Shown one piece after another: positions 17,303-27,081 of a stretch of DNA of 64,000 bases. The notes below the pieces were generated by a model. That model searched no databases, had not been told where the DNA came from, and saw nothing but the letters and a program-made list of their open reading frames with translations. The stretch's first letter is position 1, and each line of letters starts with the position of its first letter. This DNA is from Marinomonas transparens (GTDB taxonomy: Bacteria; Pseudomonadota; Gammaproteobacteria; Pseudomonadales; Marinomonadaceae), in NCBI RefSeq assembly GCF_016463975.1, contig NZ_JAEMNX010000009.1, forward strand, positions 62,001 through 126,000, given 5' to 3'. Both the position numbers and the translations under genes were made by a program.

Positions 17303-18972
17303 TGAAGTGGCTTGTACTCTGGATCAGCTTAACGCTTCTTTCTGGCTGTGCTACCTATAAAGAGGATATTGAGGCAGGCCTCAATCTAGCCAAAGAAGGC
17401 GAATGGGAATCAGCCGAAGCCAAACTTGAAGGCGCCCTAGATAGCCAACAGGACAAATTACTCTACTACTTAGAAATCGGTGCTTTGGCGCAAAACCAAG
17501 GCGATTATGAACGCAGTAACCAGTTACTAGAACAAGCCGACCGACTGAGTGATACCTTTTTTCAGGACAACTTTAATAACCGCGCTTGGGCACTGCTTAG
17601 CAATCCAAGACAAGGCGATTACCGTGGTAATGGCCTAGAGAGAATTTACATCAGTTATTTAAAGTCCCTCAATTATCTTGCCCTAGCGAAACAAGCCAAA
17701 ACCCAGTCTGAAGCACGGCAACTCCAAGACTCCGCCCTAGTAGAAGTCCGTCGTATTGATATAAAACTCAATGAAATCAAAGCGCAAACGCCAAGCTATC
17801 AAGACCTTAATGCCAAAGAGAACCAAGCCTTCTATTTAAAAGCACTCAACTGGCTAGGTAACTTCTATACTGGCGGCCGTGATACTGAACAGTACCTCTA
17901 CCGTGATGATGCTTGGGCTCGCTACCTAGAAGGCCTGCAATATGAAATGAGCGGCGACTACGATGACGCCAGAATCAGCTACCAAAATGCCGCTACCCTC
18001 TATGAATCTGGCTATGCAAAACAATATGAGTTATCTAAACTCACAACAGAGCGGGCTTGGCTAGACTGTATTCGCATGATGCAAAAAGGTGGCTGGAGCC
18101 AAGATGATATCCAACGCTTAAGCACACAAAAGCTTTCTGCACCGATGCAAGAAACCCTAAAAGCTTACCAGCAGGGAAACTCAGAATTAGTGGTACTAGA
18201 ACACCAAGGTTTTATTCCCGACAAAAGTGAAATGACCTTACTTCTCTATGCCGCTCCCAATGCCCATTCTCTAGTATTAGAGCCCTTACATGGTGGTGGA
18301 AATATGGAAACAAACGATGCTTTTCGTTGGTTCACCATGGTGTATGCAGACATCAATCCGCTTAATTTACTCGCCAATTATAAAACCGGCGGGGCTTGGG
18401 GAAGCTTCTCAGGGATTTTTACCAAACGCATTATGTTGGGAAGATCTGCTTGGCAACAGCTATCCAGTGTAAAAGTCGATACCCTTTTAACTCAGCAAAG
18501 TATACGCGTCACCGTGCCCTATTACCGCCGCTTCACCTTAGACAAACACATTCCTAAACTACAAGCGAACAACACATCAGACAGCTTAGCTACCACCAAT
18601 ACATTGCAGATGACATCCTTGGCCGATATTGCCTTACAAGAACAACTGTCAGAAGCACAACGTGATATTTATGAGGGCCTAGTACGAGAATTATTACGCA
18701 GCTGGATCACCTTTCAAGCCACCAATAGTGTCGAAGATGAAACCGCCAGCGCGATACTCGGCCTGATTGGGCAAGTCGCCGTATTTGCTTCTTCAGCAGC
18801 AGACACGAGAAACTGGCTAACACTACCTGCACAGGTACGCCTAACCCGAGAACCACTGGCTCCCGGTGAATACTCACCCAGCTATAGCGTCAACGGAAAA
18901 CAGTTTTCATTAGGGGAAGTAACGTTAGAACCAAACAAAATTGAAGTTTGGAACCTACGCAATCCTTATTAA
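17302..18972 (+). CDS. Lipoprotein of the COG3014 type with TPR-like N terminus
   Basis: A 556-residue predicted lipoprotein (GTG start; lipobox LLSGC, Cys at residue 16). The N-terminal third is rich in paired helices resembling tetratricopeptide repeats (EAGLNLAKEGEWESAEAKLEGAL, ALAQNQGDYERSNQLLEQADRL, EMSGDYDDARISYQNAATLYES). The C-terminal part has a beta-rich segment ending in LAPGEYSPSYSVNGKQFSLGEV. It resembles the uncharacterised COG3014 proteins that precede lpoB and an LPP20 lipoprotein in Vibrio and Shewanella. A periplasmic, outer-membrane-attached role next to cell-wall synthesis is likely; the biochemical function is unknown. Confidence 0.75.
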   Translation: MKWLVLWISLTLLSGCATYKEDIEAGLNLAKEGEWESAEAKLEGALDSQQDKLLYYLEIGALAQNQGDYERSNQLLEQADRLSDTFFQDNFNNRAWALLSNPRQGDYRGNGLERIYISYLKSLNYLALAKQAKTQSEARQLQDSALVEVRRIDIKLNEIKAQTPSYQDLNAKENQAFYLKALNWLGNFYTGGRDTEQYLYRDDAWARYLEGLQYEMSGDYDDARISYQNAATLYESGYAKQYELSKLTTERAWLDCIRMMQKGGWSQDDIQRLSTQKLSAPMQETLKAYQQGNSELVVLEHQGFIPDKSEMTLLLYAAPNAHSLVLEPLHGGGNMETNDAFRWFTMVYADINPLNLLANYKTGGAWGSFSGIFTKRIMLGRSAWQQLSSVKVDTLLTQQSIRVTVPYYRRFTLDKHIPKLQANNTSDSLATTNTLQMTSLADIALQEQLSEAQRDIYEGLVRELLRSWITFQATNSVEDETASAILGLIGQVAVFASSAADTRNWLTLPAQVRLTREPLAPGEYSPSYSVNGKQFSLGEVTLEPNKIEVWNLRNPY

Positions 18973-19038
18973 ACAGATTACACTAGACGTCTATTATCAG
19001 CCGTCTGAAATCAGATAACACCAGCAAAGGAAACGATT

Positions 19039-19665
19039 ATGCATATCTCTGGATCAAGCAAGTTTCAATCAGCAAGTCTGCTTTGGAAGAATCTAGTCAT
19101 TGTATTGATGGCGATTATTCTAGCGGCTTGTTCTAACACGGTTAAACGAGTCGACGTCAATGAGGAGGTCGCTCTTTCCGATCGTTGGAACGACATCGAT
19201 TCTAAGCTCGTCGCCGAAGCCATGATGGGCGACATGCTGAGCTTCCCTTGGTACCGCGACTTCAACTTCAATAAAAAAGGTAACCCAACGGTTATCGTGC
19301 AAACCATTCGCAACAAGTCATCTGAACACATTCCAGTAGACACCTTCATTAATGATATTAAGCGCAGCCTACTTCGCGAAGGCAAAGTTGACTTTGTCGT
19401 CTCCGGTGCCGAACGAGAAGACATACGTAGCGAGCGTGAAGAACAAGAATTAAATGCTGCGCCGGGTACCGCCGCACAATTCGGTTTAGAGCAAGGTGCT
19501 GGCTTTGCCTTATCTGGTGCCATCAACTCTATTGTTGATTCCGATGGCGACAAACGTGTCACCTTTTATCAGGTCGATTTAAAGCTCATCGACATGACCA
19601 CCAACCGTGAAGTCTGGAACGGTCAAAAAAAGATCAAAAAATTGGCTGAAAAGAGCTTCTTTTAA
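19039..19665 (+). CDS. lpoB: LpoB-like penicillin-binding protein activator
   Basis: A 208-residue lipoprotein: signal segment, lipobox ILAACS with Cys at about residue 31, then a short linker and a compact LpoB/COG3417 domain (LSDRWNDIDSKLVAEAMMGDML through REVWNGQKKIKKL). LpoB sits in the outer membrane and stimulates the class A synthase PBP1b. Compared with enterobacterial LpoB the proline-rich linker is very short. It overlaps the next gene by one base (TAATG). Family assignment rests on recognisable sequence features; the PBP1b partner lies outside the window. Confidence 0.8.
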   Translation: MHISGSSKFQSASLLWKNLVIVLMAIILAACSNTVKRVDVNEEVALSDRWNDIDSKLVAEAMMGDMLSFPWYRDFNFNKKGNPTVIVQTIRNKSSEHIPVDTFINDIKRSLLREGKVDFVVSGAEREDIRSEREEQELNAAPGTAAQFGLEQGAGFALSGAINSIVDSDGDKRVTFYQVDLKLIDMTTNREVWNGQKKIKKLAEKSFF

Positions 19666-20696
19666 TGAGCTCACTTTCCTTCCAACACCCTGTTAACTGG
19701 ATGATAGCCATTGGTCTATGCATCAGTTTAACTGGGTGTCTTGGTTCCAATACAAAAGAGGGTGCGGATGCTGAAAAAATGCCCACTTGGGTGATGTCAC
19801 CACCACAGGACAACACTCACTTATACGGTGTCGGTAGTGCGCCGCGCATTGAAAATATAGCGCTAGCCTTTAGCCATGCTGAGCAAAACGGTAATGTACA
19901 AATTGCTCAGCAACTGCGCACTCAAGTCAGTCAAGTGAATACCCAAAATACTCAGGTTTCCTCTTCTGGACACGGAGATGAGCAGGTTTCTAAAATACAA
20001 ACCGCTTATACACAAATCACCACAGCGCCCCTTGAATTAGAACAAGCGGTCAACGAGCAGCGCTTTGCCGGTAGCAAGTATGTCTATGCTCTGCAGTCCA
20101 TAGACCGTAGTCGCATTGTCAGCAAGCTTAAAACCGCCATTGTTGATCTAGATGATGCCATTCGCAAACAAGCCACAGCATTAACTACGACAGGCAATCA
20201 AGCCGCTGCTACCCAAGACTGGCAAATTTACATGCAGCTAATTCCACGCTTTGCTCAGCGTAAAGCCTATCAAGAAGAATTAAGCCTTTACTCGATACAA
20301 CGCACCTTAGCAGGCCGTGCAGAAGCCGATATTCAAGCCATTGAGCAACAACTCAATCAAGCCCTATCGACTTACGGTTTTGATGTTTCACAAACACAAC
20401 AAGCCAATCCACTTGCTAGCGCTTTATCAAAATACGGACTGACTCCTAAAGCCAACTCCGTGTTCCAGCTCAATAGCCAAACCTCACAACATAGCGAAAC
20501 ACAAAATGGGCGTTTCTATGTGTTTGAAGAAGGCACGCTGGAATTGATTGATCCAACGGGATCACGACTTGCCGCTTGGACAGTCAGTGCCCGTGGCATA
20601 GCCAAAAACAAAGACAGCGCAGCAGAAAAAGCCACCACTAACTGGTCAATGCAGGCAATCGAAGCCATGTTTGTTTGGTTAACACGATTACATTAA
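19665..20696 (+). CDS. LPP20-family lipoprotein
   Basis: A 343-residue lipoprotein with a signal peptide and lipobox SLTGC near residue 25. Directly after it comes the LPP20-type start PTWVMSPPQDNTHLYGVGSAP, followed by a long alpha-helical, Gln-rich region and a C-terminal beta part (GRFYVFEEGTLELIDPTGSRL). Its start overlaps the lpoB stop, so the COG3014 protein, LpoB and this protein are probably made together. The molecular role is unknown; clustering suggests an accessory to PBP activation at the outer membrane. Confidence 0.75.
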   Translation: MSSLSFQHPVNWMIAIGLCISLTGCLGSNTKEGADAEKMPTWVMSPPQDNTHLYGVGSAPRIENIALAFSHAEQNGNVQIAQQLRTQVSQVNTQNTQVSSSGHGDEQVSKIQTAYTQITTAPLELEQAVNEQRFAGSKYVYALQSIDRSRIVSKLKTAIVDLDDAIRKQATALTTTGNQAAATQDWQIYMQLIPRFAQRKAYQEELSLYSIQRTLAGRAEADIQAIEQQLNQALSTYGFDVSQTQQANPLASALSKYGLTPKANSVFQLNSQTSQHSETQNGRFYVFEEGTLELIDPTGSRLAAWTVSARGIAKNKDSAAEKATTNWSMQAIEAMFVWLTRLH

Positions 20697-20740
20697 GACA
20701 TTTGCACGGCTACTGCGCTTGCCAATACTTGGTTAAATAA

Positions 20741-20769
20741 AAAACGGCGCCGTTGAGGAGCGCCGTTTT
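20741..20769. terminator. Bidirectional terminator between the lipoprotein operon and pobA
   Basis: A 10-bp stem AAAACGGCGC / GCGCCGTTTT with a 9-nt loop, A-rich on one side and T-rich on the other, placed between two convergent genes. Confidence 0.9.
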
Positions 20770-20822
20770 TTATTTTCAAGGCAGTCATAGCGCCAAATTT
20801 ATGGGCGCAGTAGTTCTAGTGT

Positions 20823-22061
<1,239 letters not shown>

Positions 22062-22117
22062 CTATAAAACAGCATCGTGAACCTGCACCTATAATGAAAG
22101 ATAATGAATGAATACGT

Positions 22118-22159
22118 TAGGTGATTTATGATCAAAATATTGTACTTTTTAATCACCTA
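22118..22159. promoter_or_regulatory. Inverted repeat in the pobA/pobR intergenic region
   Basis: A 9-bp perfect inverted repeat, TAGGTGATT at 22118-22126 and AATCACCTA at 22151-22159, with centres 33 bp (about three helical turns) apart, lies about 90-130 bp upstream of pobA. It is a plausible PobR binding site; direct evidence is lacking. Confidence 0.4.
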
Positions 22160-22315
22160 CTAATTTTTTCATGAATAAATAAATCTAATTACCTATCATT
22201 GCGACCTAGTGTTAGCACCAAAAAGCCTGTAATAATGTACTTATTCTTAATTCTCCAGAAAATGGAGATCTGTTAAAAGTACATTCCATTCATCTTTCAT
22301 CAAAGAAGAAGATTA

Positions 22316-23209
22316 ATGAAGCCTTCTAATATCCCTCACTTTGGCCTGTATGGAGACTCCAGCTGGATCAACGACCCAGAGTTTTTCCATATTGAAGACA
22401 TTGAATCTCGCAGCAGTGAACTCGGCTGGAAAATCAGCCCTCACCGACATGCAAAATTGTTTCAAATCCTGATCTTGAGGTCGGGGGAAGCTAAGGTGCA
22501 ATTGGATGGTCTACAGCAAAAATTATTAGGGGCATGGGCCATCATAGTGCCTGCTGGAGTGGTACACGGCTTTCGTTTTGCACCGGATACCGATGGTCGA
22601 GTAATTACTATCGCAGAACCTTTGCTAGAAGATGCTTACAAAGAAAAAGCAGCTAAATATATTAAGCCTCTACTCAGTCAGGCAGGACAAATTAACTTTA
22701 ATGGTAACCGTAATGTCTTTAATGAACTCTGGCCCCTCATTCAACAGTTAGAAAGCGAGTCTTCCTATATACGCGAAGGTCGAGCCCTAATGAGTGAATA
22801 CTTGATTAAGGCGGTTTTACTGTTATTGCATCGCCAACAAAAAACCAATGGTGATGCCAATGAAATCGCCAAAACAGGAAACGGTAACGCCCATCACCTT
22901 AAAGAATTGATAGAACAGCATTACCGACAACATTGGAGCAGCCATCAATACGCTGAAGCGCTAGGCACCTCAGCCAGTCGTCTAAACCGACTTTGCAAAG
23001 CCACCTTTGATCAAAGCGTACTCGACCTTATCCATGCTCGCCTGCTACTCGAAGCCAAACGCAGTTTGATCTACACAGTACGCTCTGTAGAAGAAATAAG
23101 TTACGAGTTAGGCTTCAAGGATCCGGGCTATTTCTCCCGCTTCTTTAAACGCTGTACCGGTGTGCCACCGGGTAAATTTCGCGCTCAAAGTAACCAAGCT
23201 TCATTATGA
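22316..23209 (+). CDS. pobR: AraC-family activator of pobA (PobR)
   Basis: A 297-residue regulator with an N-terminal cupin-like sensor domain (HRHAKLFQILILRSGEAKVQLDG, VPAGVVHGFRF) and a C-terminal double-HTH AraC domain (AEALGTSASRLNRLCKATF and VEEISYELGFKDPGYFSRFFKRCTGVPPGKFR). It is divergent from pobA with a 287-nt gap. AraC-type PobR proteins respond to 4-hydroxybenzoate and switch on pobA; the role is inferred from family and position. Confidence 0.88.
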   Translation: MKPSNIPHFGLYGDSSWINDPEFFHIEDIESRSSELGWKISPHRHAKLFQILILRSGEAKVQLDGLQQKLLGAWAIIVPAGVVHGFRFAPDTDGRVITIAEPLLEDAYKEKAAKYIKPLLSQAGQINFNGNRNVFNELWPLIQQLESESSYIREGRALMSEYLIKAVLLLLHRQQKTNGDANEIAKTGNGNAHHLKELIEQHYRQHWSSHQYAEALGTSASRLNRLCKATFDQSVLDLIHARLLLEAKRSLIYTVRSVEEISYELGFKDPGYFSRFFKRCTGVPPGKFRAQSNQASL

Positions 23210-23314
23210 TGAATTTTTCTAACCTATGAGCTGAGAATTGATCGTTTGTGAGTTCACCTACCAAATCCTAGTATTAGTCATGTCAATTATGACCAATACT
23301 TTAGGAGATAAACC

Positions 23315-23497
23315 ATGAAAAACGATTATAAATACGATGCTTTCGGTAACCTTGATACTGATTACTATGTAGAACAAGCTTACGCATTACGCAGCGCTTA
23401 CTACACAGAGATGACTAAAAAAACGATTGTTGCTATCAAAGCCTTCTTTGCCAACCTAACAGCTAACCGTAGTTTCAAAACCGCTCAACAGAGCTAA
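23315..23497 (+). CDS. Small hypothetical protein, 60 residues
   Basis: A 60-residue protein starting MKNDYKYDAFGNLDTDYYVEQAYALRSAYY, preceded by AGGAG at good spacing. The N-terminal half is acidic and Tyr-rich and the C-terminal half is a basic amphipathic helix (TIVAIKAFFANLTANRS). The layout recalls small DUF1127/RSP_7527-type proteins of proteobacteria but the match is not certain. It stands alone between pobR and the EAL-GGDEF gene; the following 270 bp (23498-23767) shows no gene or clear structure. Confidence 0.6.
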   Translation: MKNDYKYDAFGNLDTDYYVEQAYALRSAYYTEMTKKTIVAIKAFFANLTANRSFKTAQQS

Positions 23498-23767
23498 GTA
23501 ATACCTAGGTCAAATATTTTGATTCTTATAGCGTTGATAAAATATATGAGTCAGCCCTAGTTAAGAGATCAAAATTAAAACCAAAGAACCTAACGTTTCC
23601 GCAGATCGAAAGGTAATAACAATAACATCGATCCGGCAACGAGGTTTCTTAACTCCTGTCTATTTCTCTTCCCTGCCTCAGATTTCTCTGTCATCAAAAC
23701 GACACAAATAAGACATAAAGTATTTACTTCAAATTACTTTATTACTGTTTAGTGGACTTAGGGAAAC

Positions 23768-25531
23768 ATGGATCAATTCGACGACAAAGCTCTGCTTGAA
23801 AGAATCCTAAAAGAAAACTTGATAACCCCCTACTTTCAACCTATCTATGACCTAACCAATGGCCTTATTTATGGTCATGAAGCCTTATCACGGGGACCAA
23901 AGAACTCTAGGTTATTCACACCTGATGCATTATTTTCTTTAGCCCTGTCTGAAGGCAAATTACATCAACTAGAAATATTATGCCGAAAACATGCCTTATC
24001 TCGTTTTGCCCACCTTTCCCTAGAAGGGCGCCTATTTCTCAACGTGAGTGCGTCTTTACTTGCCTCTCCTGATCACCAGTCAGGCATGACGCTAGCCATT
24101 CTTCAAAATCTAGCTCTTGATTTAAAAAACATTGTTATCGAACTATCAGAACAACACCCCTACGATCACAATGGATTGCCGAGAACCAGTGTCGATCACT
24201 ACCGAGAAATGGGGTTTCAAGTCGCAATAGATGACCTTGGTGTAGGGTATTCAGGCTTACAACTTTGGTCTGAATTACAGCCTGATATTGTTAAAATAGA
24301 CAAGCACTTTATTCAAGGCATAGACAAAGATGATATTAAACGTGAGTTTGTACGCTCCATCCTGACCATTTCCCAGCGTTTAAATTGCAGCTTAATAGCA
24401 GAAGGCATAGAAACTCAGCAAGAGCTCGATCAACTGATTGAAATCGGCATCACCTTAGGCCAAGGCTACTTCCTTGGACGCCCAACAGAACATCCAGCAT
24501 TTACTACACATCCCTATCTGGAAAAACAGGCCAAGCGACGCGCACAATTTCAAGCCAACCACACTGAAACAGTTCAGACTCTCTGTAGATATACACCAAC
24601 CTTACCGTCAAGCAGTGTATTAAACGAAGCGTCATTATGCTTTAAACAACATCCAGACCTTATTGATATCCCAATACTGGAAAATAACAGGCCCATAGGG
24701 GTCATTCGACGCCATCAATTGCATGAGCTTTTCTCAACACCCTATGGTCGAGCATTATACGAAAATAAACCCGTCACCCATTTGCTCTGCAGTGATGTTC
24801 TCATCGTCGAAAGTAATGTCAGCCTTTCTAGCGTTTCAACCTTGGTGACTAATCAAGAAGCCGATACCCTGAATAACGAAATCATTGTTGTTAGAAAAAG
24901 TGAATTTATTGGTGTAGGCCATCTTAGAGACCTGTTAAAACACATTACTGAACTGAAAATTCAAAATGCCACCTACTCCAATCCACTAACGCTATTGCCC
25001 GGCAATGTCCCCATACACAAAGAAGTCAGTCGACGCTTACTCGCCAATGAAGATTTTCATGTTGCTTATTTTGACCTCAATGACTTCAAACCATTCAACG
25101 ATTTTTTTGGCTACTCAAAGGGGGATGCCATCATTCAATTAGTCGGTTCCCTAATTAAGAATAGCGTCTCTTCCAACAACTTCATTGGTCATATTGGTGG
25201 CGATGACTTTGTTGTCATCTTTGGTGATAAAGATTGGCGGCCACAATGTCAAAACGTACTAAAAGAATTCGAACGGGAAGTACGTGCCTTCTATCCAGAA
25301 GACACCTTAAAAGAAGGAGGGGTTTGGACCAAGAACCGTCAAGGAGATACACTCTTCCACCCAATACTAAGTCTAGCCATTGGCGTAGTACACACCAACT
25401 TACTACAGTGTAAAAATCACCACCAGGTCGCCGAACTGGCTGCACAGGCAAAAAAATTTGCAAAGCAAAAAGGGGGCAACCATCTGTTTTTGCAATCCGA
25501 GCAAACAAATAACACAATAACCTCCTCCTAA
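23768..25531 (+). CDS. EAL-CBS-GGDEF cyclic di-GMP protein
   Basis: A 587-residue cytosolic protein without membrane segments. Residues 10-250 form an EAL phosphodiesterase domain with an intact EAL motif (YGHEALSRGP), LFLNVSA, the metal-binding IDDLGVGYSG and the loop LIAEGIETQQEL. Residues about 275-395 resemble a CBS pair. The C-terminal 170 residues are a GGDEF domain with GHIGGDDFVVIFGD, where the signature reads GGDDF. Many EAL-GGDEF proteins carry the domains in the opposite order. The conserved EAL residues suggest phosphodiesterase activity; whether the cyclase half works is open. CBS domains suggest nucleotide sensing. Confidence 0.88.
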   Translation: MDQFDDKALLERILKENLITPYFQPIYDLTNGLIYGHEALSRGPKNSRLFTPDALFSLALSEGKLHQLEILCRKHALSRFAHLSLEGRLFLNVSASLLASPDHQSGMTLAILQNLALDLKNIVIELSEQHPYDHNGLPRTSVDHYREMGFQVAIDDLGVGYSGLQLWSELQPDIVKIDKHFIQGIDKDDIKREFVRSILTISQRLNCSLIAEGIETQQELDQLIEIGITLGQGYFLGRPTEHPAFTTHPYLEKQAKRRAQFQANHTETVQTLCRYTPTLPSSSVLNEASLCFKQHPDLIDIPILENNRPIGVIRRHQLHELFSTPYGRALYENKPVTHLLCSDVLIVESNVSLSSVSTLVTNQEADTLNNEIIVVRKSEFIGVGHLRDLLKHITELKIQNATYSNPLTLLPGNVPIHKEVSRRLLANEDFHVAYFDLNDFKPFNDFFGYSKGDAIIQLVGSLIKNSVSSNNFIGHIGGDDFVVIFGDKDWRPQCQNVLKEFEREVRAFYPEDTLKEGGVWTKNRQGDTLFHPILSLAIGVVHTNLLQCKNHHQVAELAAQAKKFAKQKGGNHLFLQSEQTNNTITSS

Positions 25532-25629
25532 AAGTAGGATAAAGATAATTGTTATCTAACTGTCATAAAGAATGCATAAGTATGTCATATAGGCTCATTA
25601 ACCTAGAAGTAACTAGCTAGGAGGCGCTT

Positions 25630-26433
25630 ATGCAAACAACATTTCGATCCGTGTTTATTTCTGATGTCCATTTAGGGACAAAAGCTTGCCAAGCCATCCA
25701 CTTATTAGACTTTTTGAAAAACATCAAAACAGACACCCTATATTTGGTTGGCGATATCATTGATTTACAAGAAATGCGCCATCGCGCCTATTTTGTTGAA
25801 GCTCACCACCAAGTAGTACAACAGATATTAGCCATGGCGCAATCTGGCACCAAGGTCATTTATATCCCAGGTAACCACGATGCCTTTTTCCGTCAGTTTG
25901 CGGGACAGACCCTGTCTGGTATCAATATTCGTCTTAATGCTCGCCATCAAACGGCTAATGGCCGCACCTTTTATGTCAGCCATGGCGATGAATTCGACCA
26001 AATGGTGAAAATCAGCCCACTTATGCTGGCCATTGGTGATCGAGCTCACGGGCTTATGTTGTCATTAAATCAATGGATTAACGGTGTTCGTCGATTTATC
26101 GGTAGACCTTATTGGTCCCTTGCAGGTTACTTAAAGAGCCATATCAGCAAAGCCAAAGAATTTATAGAGCGCTTTGAAACGGCCGCGTTAAAGTCAGCTC
26201 AAAGCCAAAAGGTAGATGGTTATATTTGCGGTCATATTCACTTCGCCTCCTTTCGTCTAAAAGAAGACATTCTGTATTGTAACGATGGGGATTGGGTCGA
26301 GCATTGCACGGCTCTAACAGAATCCGCGTCCGGCGAAATGAGCCTATTACACTGGTCTGAGCAACCTAGAGTCATCGCCACAGAACCGACAATAGATGAC
26401 TGGGGATTATCTCCCATGCCTTCAAGAAACTAA
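25630..26433 (+). CDS. LpxH-like UDP-2,3-diacylglucosamine diphosphatase family metallophosphoesterase
   Basis: A 267-residue calcineurin-like phosphoesterase of the COG2908 type. Metal-binding motifs are in order: SDVHLG, VGDIIDL, GNHDAFF, SHGDEFD and GHIHFASF. In this family the enzyme removes UMP from UDP-2,3-diacylglucosamine in lipid A synthesis (LpxH), but longer paralogues such as this one also occur beside a separate LpxH, so the substrate is uncertain. GGAGGC-type ribosome site just upstream. Its 3' end overlaps the convergent exonuclease gene by 12 bp. Confidence 0.78.
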   Translation: MQTTFRSVFISDVHLGTKACQAIHLLDFLKNIKTDTLYLVGDIIDLQEMRHRAYFVEAHHQVVQQILAMAQSGTKVIYIPGNHDAFFRQFAGQTLSGINIRLNARHQTANGRTFYVSHGDEFDQMVKISPLMLAIGDRAHGLMLSLNQWINGVRRFIGRPYWSLAGYLKSHISKAKEFIERFETAALKSAQSQKVDGYICGHIHFASFRLKEDILYCNDGDWVEHCTALTESASGEMSLLHWSEQPRVIATEPTIDDWGLSPMPSRN

Positions 26434-27081
26434 GCGAGTTCTGCCGCCGCCCAATTGATTTAAATCATGCAGTCGGCAGTCTTTACCCTGGTAGGCGGCT
26501 TGAGCCAATAATAACTCAGCCGTCGCTAACGCATCGGTTAACGCATCATGTCCTTGATAATCAGGTAAAGCATAACGCGCTCGACAAGGGCCAAGACGAA
26601 AGCCGCCTTCTTGAATCGGCTGCTGTGCTCTATGGGCTTTAGCCCGCTCAATCGCTAGTGTGTCTAACCAATTAAACGAAAAACTCGCTAGCCCTTGTTG
26701 CTGCCAAGACGACTTTAAAAATCCCAACTCCATCGGCGCATGATGAATGACTAATACTCGCTTTCTCAAGAGATGCCGCAAGTAACGCAGCACACTCTGC
26801 TGCTTCTTGCCATGCAATTCAACATCTGCATCTGTAATCATATGAATGCCCACATTATCACTAATCTCTGCCCCCTCAAGCAGCATATGTCGTGCACTGT
26901 CCAGATCAATCACGCCATGATGAATACAGACCCACCCCAAACTAACGATGTTATCCTGTTTCGGGTCTAGCCCTGAGGTTTCAATATCCAGCACCAAGTA
27001 ATCCCAATCAGACCAAGCTCGCTTCATCGCCTGACGCGACATGTGCCACGCCTTGAACTTCTGCATCACACCGATCAACAT
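26422..27081 (-). CDS. DnaQ-like 3'-5' exonuclease
   Basis: A 219-residue DEDDh exonuclease. Exo I is YLVLDIETSGLDP (Asp and Glu), Exo II contains the HHAPMELGFLKS region, and Exo III is the HDALTDALATAEL segment with His and Asp. It resembles the epsilon-like exonucleases encoded next to cNMP/CBS/DUF294 proteins in many gammaproteobacteria. Directly abuts the upstream gene, so the two form an operon. It is unlikely to be the replicative proofreading subunit dnaQ itself. Confidence 0.85.
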   Translation of the reverse strand: MLIGVMQKFKAWHMSRQAMKRAWSDWDYLVLDIETSGLDPKQDNIVSLGWVCIHHGVIDLDSARHMLLEGAEISDNVGIHMITDADVELHGKKQQSVLRYLRHLLRKRVLVIHHAPMELGFLKSSWQQQGLASFSFNWLDTLAIERAKAHRAQQPIQEGGFRLGPCRARYALPDYQGHDALTDALATAELLLAQAAYQGKDCRLHDLNQLGGGRTRLVS

